NCBI RefSeq assembly: GCF_014642855.1
Contig: NZ_BMJB01000001.1
Span: 992,001-1,056,000, forward strand
Source of the DNA: Edaphobacter acidisoli
Lineage (GTDB): Bacteria > Acidobacteriota > Terriglobia > Terriglobales > Acidobacteriaceae
DNA length: 64,000 nucleotides
Direction of reading: 5' to 3'
Shown: positions 27,415 to 33,310 of the stretch, piece by piece
Layout of the letters: each line of letters opens with the position of its first letter
Position numbering within the stretch: position 1 is the stretch's first letter
Translations under genes and position numbers: made by a program
The notes under the pieces: model-generated
The model's database searches: none
What the model was told of the DNA's origin: nothing
What the model saw: the letters and a program-made list of their open reading frames with translations, nothing else

Positions 27415-28910
27415 AGTCTCTTTCTTTCATGAAGCCAGCCCTCACGACCATCCTCGCCGCGACCCTGCTGCCCCTCAGCCTCTCCGCGCAAACTGCAACC
27501 GCGCCTAAGCCCGCAGCCGCGCAGCACACGCAGGCCGAGCCGTGGACAAAGATCCCCATCCCACCCCTCCACGCCTTCACGCCGGAGAAGCCGAAGCGCA
27601 TCGAGCTATCGAACGGCCTCGTCATCTTCCTGCTCGAAGACCACGAGCTTCCCTTCATCAACGGCACCATCCTCATCCGCGGAGGCAGCCGCGACGTCCC
27701 CGCCGACCAGACAGGATTCGCCGACATCTACGGCCAGACCTGGCGCACCAGCGGCACCGCCACCATCAGCGGCGACGACCTCGACGACCAGATGGAGAGC
27801 AAAGCCGCCTCCATCGAAACCATGGGAGGAGTCGCATCCACTTCCCTCACCTGGTCCAGCCTCACGCCCGACTTCGATCTCGTCTTCTCCCGCGCCGTGG
27901 ACCTGCTGCTCCATCCAGCCTTCAAGGCCGACAAGCTCCAGCTCGCGCAGCAGCAGATCGACACCAGCATCGCCCGCCGCAACGACGACGCCAGCGAGAT
28001 CGCCATCCGCGAAGCCATCAAGCTCGCCTACGGCGCCGGCAGTCCCTACGCCCGCCAGCCCGAGTACGCCACCGTCGATAACATCACGCTCAAAGACCTC
28101 CAGGCATGGCACGACCGCACCGTCGTCCCCAACAACATGATCGTGGCGGTCGTCGGCGACTTCGACTCAGCGCAGATGGAAGCGAAGCTTCGCGCCGCAT
28201 TCGAGCCGCTCAAGCGCGGCGAACCCTTCCACTCCGCCAAAGTCGACTTCACTAATCCCACCCCCAGCGTCAACTTCGCCGAGAAGGCCGACGTCAACCA
28301 GTCCAACGTCCTCATCGTCGGCCTCGGCACCGAGCGCTCCAACCCCGACTACTACGCCCTCAGCGTCATGAACGAGGTCTTCTCCGGCGGCTTCGGCTCG
28401 CGCGTCGTGCAGGACGTCCGTACCAAACTCGGCCTCGCCTACGACGTCGAAGGCCAGTACGGCGCGTCCTACGACCACCCCGGCATCTTCTACGTCCTCG
28501 CCGGCACCAAGAGCGTCAGCACCGTCCCTGCCCTCAAGGCCCTCGAAGCCGAGATCGGCCGCCTCAAGACCGACCCGCCCACCCCTGCCGAGCTGCGCAA
28601 AGCCAAAGACCAACTCCTGAACTCCTTCATCTTCCACTTCGACTCGCCCGACAAGATCCTCAACGAGCAAGTCACGCTGGCCTTCTACGGCTACCCGCTC
28701 GACTTCCTCGACAAATACAAAGCAGGCATCGAAAAGGTCACCTCAGCCGACGTCTCCCGCGTAGCCAACAAGTACATCGACCAGACCAAGCTCGCCACCA
28801 TCGTCGTCGGCAACGAAGCACAAATCACGCCAAGCCTCAGCGACCTGGGCAAAGTCCACACGCTCGACATCACCATCCCGCCACCACCGCACGGCGAGCA
28901 GCCACAATAA
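27411..28910 (+). CDS. M16 peptidase-like non-catalytic partner subunit
   Basis: 499 residues starting with a signal peptide (LTTILAATLLPLSLSAQ). It has the M16 fold (RIELSNGLVIFLLEDHELPFINGTILIRGG) but the zinc motif is replaced by FADIYGQTW, so it cannot bind the catalytic zinc. It keeps GGFGSRVVQDVRTKLGLAYDVEGQY, the Arg/Tyr motif typical of the second subunit in heterodimeric M16 enzymes. ATGA overlap with the upstream gene indicates translational coupling and equal production. Predicted role: substrate binding and completion of the chamber of the active partner. Confidence 0.92.
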   Translation: MKSLSFMKPALTTILAATLLPLSLSAQTATAPKPAAAQHTQAEPWTKIPIPPLHAFTPEKPKRIELSNGLVIFLLEDHELPFINGTILIRGGSRDVPADQTGFADIYGQTWRTSGTATISGDDLDDQMESKAASIETMGGVASTSLTWSSLTPDFDLVFSRAVDLLLHPAFKADKLQLAQQQIDTSIARRNDDASEIAIREAIKLAYGAGSPYARQPEYATVDNITLKDLQAWHDRTVVPNNMIVAVVGDFDSAQMEAKLRAAFEPLKRGEPFHSAKVDFTNPTPSVNFAEKADVNQSNVLIVGLGTERSNPDYYALSVMNEVFSGGFGSRVVQDVRTKLGLAYDVEGQYGASYDHPGIFYVLAGTKSVSTVPALKALEAEIGRLKTDPPTPAELRKAKDQLLNSFIFHFDSPDKILNEQVTLAFYGYPLDFLDKYKAGIEKVTSADVSRVANKYIDQTKLATIVVGNEAQITPSLSDLGKVHTLDITIPPPPHGEQPQ

Positions 28911-28927
28911 CCGATGCAGTCAACGTA

Positions 28928-29902
28928 ATGAAATTGATCTCCGCAAAGCTGCAAGCACTCGCAATCGCCTCGGCCTTGACGCTCGTCTGGGCTGCTGAGT
29001 CACCAGCCCAGACAGATGTTGATAACACTCCTCGAAGTGCGCCGTCCCATTTAAATTCCAATGAACGTGCGGCGGCCAATCAACGCCTGGAGTTTGATGT
29101 CGCATCCATACGCGAGGTGGCTCCCGATTCTCCATCCACCAGCAACATCGATCTCGATCCCTCAGACTATTTCCGCTACAAAGGCGGCCCTGTGGTTGCG
29201 ACTGGGCTGCTGATCAACTACATCATCTTTGCATTCAAAATAGCGGATACCAGCCAATATCCACTCATCGCCGCGCAACTTCCCAAATGGGCTCAGGCTG
29301 AACGCTATCAACTCGAAGCTCGTTCTCCCATCGCCAATCCAACGAAGGACCAGATACGCCTGATGGTCCAGACGTTGCTGGCTGATCGATTTCATCTCAA
29401 ATTGCACACTGCAATGCGCGATGGCCGGGTCTATGAATTGAAAGTGCGGCCTCAAGGCCCCGGCCCTCAGCTCAAGCAATATCAAGGCACCCCTCTTTGC
29501 GGAGTCGTCAGTGCAGTCTCACCCAAGCCTGCTGGAAGTCGTGTTCCAGCGCCCTCATGCGGCATCCTCTTTTGGAAGAACAATGACTTGCAGCACATGC
29601 GAATCATGGACCAGAGCATGACGGAGATTGCAGGAACGCTTTCTCTGCTAGGTGGTCGTGTGGGTGAGATGGATCCGCTTCCAGTCATGAACCGTACCGG
29701 GCTCACTGGCAAGTGGGTTCTCAACCTCGATTTTGCACGCGAACGAACAGGGCCATCGGCACCAGCAGATGAGTCTTTATCTCTACCGGGGCCAGACTTC
29801 ATTCAGGCACTCAGCGATCAGGCTGGATTAGTTCTCACCAAAGGCATTGGGAAAGTTCCGTCGTATGTAATCGACCATGTTGAACCTGCATCGCCGAACT
29901 AG
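28928..29902 (+). CDS. TIGR03435 family protein
   Basis: A 324-residue exported protein of a family expanded in acidobacteria and Solibacter-like genomes. Signal peptide (residues 1-27). Family marks are LEFDVASIREV near the mature N-terminus, then LLADRFHLKLHTAMRDGRVYELKV, and the C-terminal DRTGLTGKWVLNLDFARE-type block (here NRTGLTGKWVLNLDF). Function is unknown; copies often lie near M56/BlaR-type genes or peptidases. It is 17 bp after the M16 pair and probably in the same transcript, though no ribosome site is visible. Confidence 0.88.
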   Translation: MKLISAKLQALAIASALTLVWAAESPAQTDVDNTPRSAPSHLNSNERAAANQRLEFDVASIREVAPDSPSTSNIDLDPSDYFRYKGGPVVATGLLINYIIFAFKIADTSQYPLIAAQLPKWAQAERYQLEARSPIANPTKDQIRLMVQTLLADRFHLKLHTAMRDGRVYELKVRPQGPGPQLKQYQGTPLCGVVSAVSPKPAGSRVPAPSCGILFWKNNDLQHMRIMDQSMTEIAGTLSLLGGRVGEMDPLPVMNRTGLTGKWVLNLDFARERTGPSAPADESLSLPGPDFIQALSDQAGLVLTKGIGKVPSYVIDHVEPASPN

Positions 29903-29971
29903 AGAAGCATGGCTCGTTGGACATTTTGCGCGAAGCGCAAGCCGCCTGATTTTCTACATACGTCAACCACA

Positions 29972-30050
29972 ATTTCCACAATAATCCCAGCATTTCCACA
30001 AAAATTAACCTTGTTCACCCTCTTGTTTTCTCGCCAATCAGGAGTACTGT
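29972..30050 (+). promoter_or_regulatory. Promoter region of structured RNA copy 1, with paired ATTTCCACA boxes
   Basis: ATTTCCACA at 29972-29980 and 29992-30000 (20 bp apart), then 22 bp, then TTGTTT (30023-30028), 16 bp, TACTGT (30045-30050). The spacing is identical to copy 2, 440 bp downstream, so the boxes and promoter elements appear to be under selection. The boxes differ from the DnaA-box consensus TTWTNCACA only in the first base. Confidence 0.6.
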
Positions 30051-30056
30051 TTCTCT

Positions 30057-30340
30057 CAGCGGAAGAGCAATCTTCCAAGTAGGAGAGAGCGGACGAAGGT
30101 CGTTGAAGGGACCTGGCAACAGGACTCGCGAAGCACTCGGGCAACCGACTGCGGATAGGCGGCACTCTCAAGCTCTTACAGCGAATGGAATGACGGAAGG
30201 GCACGGGAAACGCGGGCTCTGCTCGTAGGTCCCGGACAATTCTGAAGTGACAATCGGTTGTGATCTGGGGTCCGACCCAGGTCTTCGCGAAATCGGAAAG
30301 TAAGGGCGAGTTCCCGCAAGGGAGTTCGCCCTTCGCTTTT
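30057..30340 (+). ncRNA. Structured RNA gene, copy 1 (unassigned family)
   Basis: No plausible protein frame is shared with copy 2, yet nucleotide blocks and helices are. Hairpin 1 is GGAAGA-GCAA-TCTTCC (30061-30076), enclosed by a lower helix TTTCTC/GAGAGA around it. Hairpin 2 is CCTG-GCAA-CAGG (30112-30123). Conserved single-stranded blocks are GCTCTTACAG (30172-30181) and TCTTCGCGAAATCGG (30282-30296). The 3' end is a 12-bp stem with a GCAA loop (30304-30331) and TTCGCTTTT tail. The 5' end is estimated as about 7 nt after the -10 element. I find none of the hallmark motifs of RNase P RNA, tmRNA, SRP RNA or 6S RNA. Confidence 0.7.
30304..30340 (+). terminator. Intrinsic terminator of RNA copy 1
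   Basis: GGGCGAGTTCCC and GGGAGTTCGCCC (30304-30315, 30320-30331) form 12 pairs, two of them G-U, closed by a GCAA tetraloop and followed by TTCGCTTTT. Confidence 0.85.
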
Positions 30341-30411
30341 AACCATGCTTTCCCTGCCCTGTCGTCGTGCGCGAATCCCTCAAAATCAGCCCCTTCAGCA
30401 ACTAGTCTCCT

Positions 30412-30490
30412 ATTTCCACAAATCTCCCGCTATTTGCACAAAAATAAACCGCTCACGCCCTCTTGTTTTTGCGCCGATCAGGAGTAGTGT
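30412..30490 (+). promoter_or_regulatory. Promoter region of structured RNA copy 2, with paired ATTTSCACA boxes
   Basis: ATTTCCACA (30412-30420) and ATTTGCACA (30432-30440) are 20 bp apart, then 22 bp, TTGTTT (30463-30468), 16 bp, TAGTGT (30485-30490). All distances equal those before copy 1. Between box and -35, ACAAAAATAAACC is also nearly the same as in copy 1. Confidence 0.6.
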
Positions 30491-30496
30491 TTCTTT

Positions 30497-30783
30497 CAGC
30501 GGAAGAGTGATCTTCCAAGTAGAAGAGAGCAATCGAAGGTCATGAAGGAGACCGGCAACGGTCCTCCACCAAGCACCCAGGCGACTGGCTGCCCACATCT
30601 GATCCAGGAGCGCTCTTACAGTCGAACGCGAAGGCGGAAGTTCCGGGGAGCGCAGGCGCGAGCCAGCAGGCTCCGGGAAACACCGAGGGAGCAGGAAGCT
30701 GTGATTCGGACACCGAGCCCGGATCTTCGCAAAATCGGAATCGAGGGGTGAGCGCTCGCAAGGGCGTTCGCCCTTTCGCTTTT
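30497..30783 (+). ncRNA. Structured RNA gene, copy 2 (unassigned family)
   Basis: Paralogue of copy 1, about 440 bp downstream, same strand and nearly the same length. Hairpin 1 is GGAAGA-GTGA-TCTTCC (30501-30516); the loop changed from GCAA to GTGA but stays a GNRA loop. The lower helix has T-A where copy 1 has C-G. Hairpin 2 is GACCG-GCAA-CGGTC (30550-30563). Conserved blocks GCTCTTACAG (30612-30621) and TCTTCGCAAAATCGG (30724-30738) recur. The middle 30640-30710 is diverged. It ends in the terminator at 30746-30783. Such changes that keep pairing argue for a functional RNA in both copies. Confidence 0.7.
30746..30783 (+). terminator. Intrinsic terminator of RNA copy 2
   Basis: GGGTGAGCGCTC (30746-30757) pairs with GGGCGTTCGCCC (30762-30773) around GCAA, tail TTTCGCTTTT. 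Compared with copy 1 one pair changed T-A to G-C and three others changed compatibly. Confidence 0.85.
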
Positions 30784-30838
30784 CCACAGCCATTGTTGAC
30801 AGCGCCGATAGAATTAACCTTAGGAGAAGAAATAGAAA

Positions 30839-30862
30839 GCCCGGCACTAGCCGGGCCTTTTT
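30839..30862. terminator. Bidirectional terminator before the glpD end
   Basis: GCCCGGC (30839-30845) and GCCGGGC (30850-30856) pair around ACTA, with CTTTTT after it on the plus strand and TTTCTATTTC on the minus strand. It probably ends glpD transcription and insulates the RNA genes. A lone TTGACA at 30796-30801 lacks a convincing -10 element. Confidence 0.8.
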
Positions 30863-30946
30863 CATGCACAGGAACTCGAAAGTCCACGACCGCAACCCAT
30901 TTCGTTTGAAGACTTTGGTACTTAAGTATGGGTAGGGGGTACCCAC

Positions 30947-32512
30947 TCATCCCCGGTAGATGTACCCCTCGGCCGTCTCCCGGAACCGCGCAAGATCCCG
31001 CTCCCGAGACTCATCATCCCTCCCCAGCTCCCTGGCCAGCAGCCGCGCAACCTCCGGCGCCGCCTCGATAGCCGCCGACGCATTCAAAAACAACGCCCGC
31101 GTCCGCCGCGCCAGCACATCCTCAACCGTCCTCGCCTGCTCCTGACGAGCAGCCCAAATCACTTCGAATTTCCGATAAGGCAACTTCGGATGCAACAACT
31201 CATTCAACTCCGCTTCCGAATCACCCAGAGCACGCACTGCAGGAAGATCGGCTCCATAAACCCGCTCACTCTCCTCAACCGCGGCATCTGGCTCAGCCCA
31301 ACCATGCAGCCGCAGAGTCGAGGTCGTCGAAGGAGCAGCAGCCAAACCCGCAACCTGAGCCGCATGATTCACCGTATCCTCGCCCATCCTCCGATACGTG
31401 GTCCACTTCCCTCCCGTCACGGTGACGAGCCCGCTCTCTGAAACGATCACGCGATGATCGCGCGAAAGCTTCGACGTAGATTCGTTCCCGTTCCGAACAA
31501 GAGGTCTCAGTCCAGACCACATACTCAACACATCGCTCGGCTGCACGGTCTGGCCGAGATAGCGATGGATGTGCTCAGAAAGAAACGTCGTCTCTCCCTC
31601 GGTCGCTCGCGGCTCGCTCGAACTCGCCGGAACTGCAACATCCGTCGTGCCGACGACGAGATGCTCATGCCACGGAATCGCAAACAGCACGCGCCCATCC
31701 GCGGTCTTCGGCACCATCATCGCATTGCCGCTGGGCAAAAATTTTCGCGGCAGCACAAAGTGCGTTCCCTGGCTGATCGACAACATATGACGACCAGTTG
31801 GAGCGTCCATCCGCAACATCTGCTCGGTAAACGCTCCAGTGGCATTGACGACAACCTTTGCCTGAACATCAAACTCCTGCGAGGACTCACAATCGCGAAC
31901 ACGAACACCGGTAATCTTCTCGCCGCTCTTCAGCAACCCGATGACCTGCGCGTAATTGAGCGCAACACCTCCCAGGTCTTCCAGCGTTCGCATCAGAGTA
32001 ATCGCATAGCGAGCATCATCAAACTGTCCATCCTGATAGAGGATTCCGCCCTTCAGCTCCGCGGAAGTCACTGTCGGAAGCCGCTCCAGCGTCTCGCCAC
32101 GCGAGAGCACCTGCGATGGCCCAAACGACAACTTGCCCGAAAGCCACTCATACATCTTCAGTCCGAAGCCGTAATAAGGCACGCCGAAGTAGCTATAGAG
32201 CGGGACAATGAACCCAAGCTTGTGGACGAGATGCGGAGCATTTCGCAACATGTAGCCGCGTTCTCGTAATGCGTCCAGCACAAGAGTGAAGTTCATCTGC
32301 TCTAAATAGCGGACACCACCATGAACCAACTTTGTGCTTCTGCTCGACGTTCCTTTGGCAAAGTCATCTCGCTCGAGAAGCAGCGTTCGGTAACCACGAG
32401 AAGCAGCCTCAACCGCAGTTCCCAGTCCAGACGCTCCACCACCTACGACAAGCACATCCCACTGCGCCGTCTGGTCAATCTCGCGCAATCGCTCCGAACG
32501 TCCTATGCTCAT
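30947..32512 (-). CDS. glpD: Aerobic glycerol-3-phosphate dehydrogenase
   Basis: Membrane-associated FAD enzyme oxidising glycerol-3-phosphate to dihydroxyacetone phosphate and passing electrons to the quinone pool. Start set at ATG 32512 because GGAGGAC lies just upstream; 521 residues. The dinucleotide-binding VLVVGGGASGLGTAVEAASRGY is followed by the family motif SSRSTKLVHGGVRYLEQ and, further on, GVTDVAVPASSSEPRATEGE-like VGTTDVAVP (substrate region) and VTGGKWTTYRRM near the C-terminal part. It is the last gene of the glycerol-3-phosphate operon. Its leader contains a large terminator hairpin, and glpP, encoding a glycerol-3-phosphate-responsive antiterminator, lies just upstream. Confidence 0.95.
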   Translation of the reverse strand: MSIGRSERLREIDQTAQWDVLVVGGGASGLGTAVEAASRGYRTLLLERDDFAKGTSSRSTKLVHGGVRYLEQMNFTLVLDALRERGYMLRNAPHLVHKLGFIVPLYSYFGVPYYGFGLKMYEWLSGKLSFGPSQVLSRGETLERLPTVTSAELKGGILYQDGQFDDARYAITLMRTLEDLGGVALNYAQVIGLLKSGEKITGVRVRDCESSQEFDVQAKVVVNATGAFTEQMLRMDAPTGRHMLSISQGTHFVLPRKFLPSGNAMMVPKTADGRVLFAIPWHEHLVVGTTDVAVPASSSEPRATEGETTFLSEHIHRYLGQTVQPSDVLSMWSGLRPLVRNGNESTSKLSRDHRVIVSESGLVTVTGGKWTTYRRMGEDTVNHAAQVAGLAAAPSTTSTLRLHGWAEPDAAVEESERVYGADLPAVRALGDSEAELNELLHPKLPYRKFEVIWAARQEQARTVEDVLARRTRALFLNASAAIEAAPEVARLLARELGRDDESRERDLARFRETAEGYIYRG

Positions 32513-32539
32513 GAACTGTCCTCCATGCACAAACACAAA

Positions 32540-32625
32540 AGAGCCGCCCCTGATCTCGACGCGATCTCAGAACCCAGCCAAGGCGAATGACTGGTGATTC
32601 GAGGTCACGGATCAGGGGCGGCTCT
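32540..32625 (-). promoter_or_regulatory. glpD leader terminator, likely GlpP antitermination target
   Basis: On the minus strand a perfect 16-bp stem (32625-32610 with 32555-32540; arm AGAGCCGCCCCTGATC) encloses 54 nt and is followed by TTTTGTGTTTG, directly before the glpD ribosome site. In Bacillus, GlpP with glycerol-3-phosphate lets polymerase pass a terminator in the glpD leader. The same mechanism is inferred here from hairpin position and the adjacent glpP gene. Confidence 0.7.
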
Positions 32626-32652
32626 CTCTTGGTCTATGCCGCTTTCAACTTG

Positions 32653-32681
32653 AACGTAGCAAGGGCTGAAGCCATTGTCAA
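32653..32681 (-). promoter_or_regulatory. glpD promoter
   Basis: On the minus strand TTGACA (32681-32676), 17 bp, TACGTT (32658-32653). Transcription would begin near 32646 and run through the leader hairpin, giving glpD its own start in addition to readthrough from glpP. Confidence 0.6.
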
Positions 32682-32687
32682 CAAGGT

Positions 32688-33299
32688 TCACAGAATCCAG
32701 AGGGCTGGATCGCTTAGCGAAACCGCATCGACACCCGCTTTTACCAGGTCATCGACCTGGCGTAGATCGCTCAACAATCCTCCCGCAATGACAAACAAAC
32801 CTGGATGTGCCGCGCGGATGCGTTCGAGTACGAGCGGGGCAGCAATTGCAGGAAGCAGTTCGATAACATCGGGTTGAAAGTTGGCAAGAAAGCGTTGCCC
32901 CGCTTCCACTGCAGCCGAGTCGATAACAAAGGTGCGCAGAACGCTGATCAAACCGCGGGCGCGCGCGGCGCGCAGCGTTTCATGATGCGTTGAAATAATG
33001 CCTGCGGCGCCGCAGTGTGCAAGATACTCGACAGCAGATGCATCCCGTGAAAATCCTTGCAAAAGATCAGCATTGACCAGCGGAAGCTTGCCGCGCTCGC
33101 GCACGGAAGCAATCATGCCCGCGATGTTCATCGGATTACCGAAGAGCAGATAGATAATGCGCACAGGCGAATCGAGTGCGAGTGCAAGCATCTCCGCGCT
33201 GCGCACTGCCGCGATAATGCGTGACTCGTGCACGATCTCATCCCAGAGATGTTTGTCGTGCGGTATTGAACTCTTTTCAGCCTTGACGCGGATAGACAT
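32688..33299 (-). CDS. glpP: Glycerol-3-phosphate-responsive antiterminator
   Basis: A 203-residue (beta/alpha)8-type RNA-binding regulator of the GlpP family. Recognisable stretches are VRIIYLLFGNPMNIAGMI, LVNADLLQGFSRDASAVEYL (sugar-phosphate barrel), GIISTHHETLRAARARGL, and the phosphate-binding end IAGGLLSDLRQVDDLVKAGVDAVSLSDPALW, equivalent to AGGLI...GA.AVSTS in Bacillus. It binds glycerol-3-phosphate and prevents termination in the glpD leader, which lies 62 bp further on. It starts 11 bp after the stop of the AMP-ligase/acyltransferase fusion, so that gene is its likely operon neighbour. Confidence 0.9.
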   Translation of the reverse strand: MSIRVKAEKSSIPHDKHLWDEIVHESRIIAAVRSAEMLALALDSPVRIIYLLFGNPMNIAGMIASVRERGKLPLVNADLLQGFSRDASAVEYLAHCGAAGIISTHHETLRAARARGLISVLRTFVIDSAAVEAGQRFLANFQPDVIELLPAIAAPLVLERIRAAHPGLFVIAGGLLSDLRQVDDLVKAGVDAVSLSDPALWIL

Positions 33300-33310
33300 G
33301 CATCCGCAGT

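Noticed and set aside
30057..30783. The RNA pair as RNase P, tmRNA, SRP or 6S RNA
   Set aside because: None of the hallmark conserved motifs of these RNAs was found, and two divergent tandem copies would be unusual for them.
29972..30788. Cluster of near-DnaA boxes (ATTTCCACA x3, ATTTGCACA, TTTTCCACA at 30780) as a replication origin
   Set aside because: No AT-rich unwinding region, no dnaA, dnaN, gidA or rpmH nearby, and the boxes track promoter spacing of the RNA copies instead.
30410..30950. Minus-strand frames of 178 and 136 codons over RNA copy 2
   Set aside because: Copy 1 does not preserve these frames, and differences between copies follow RNA pairing, not codons.
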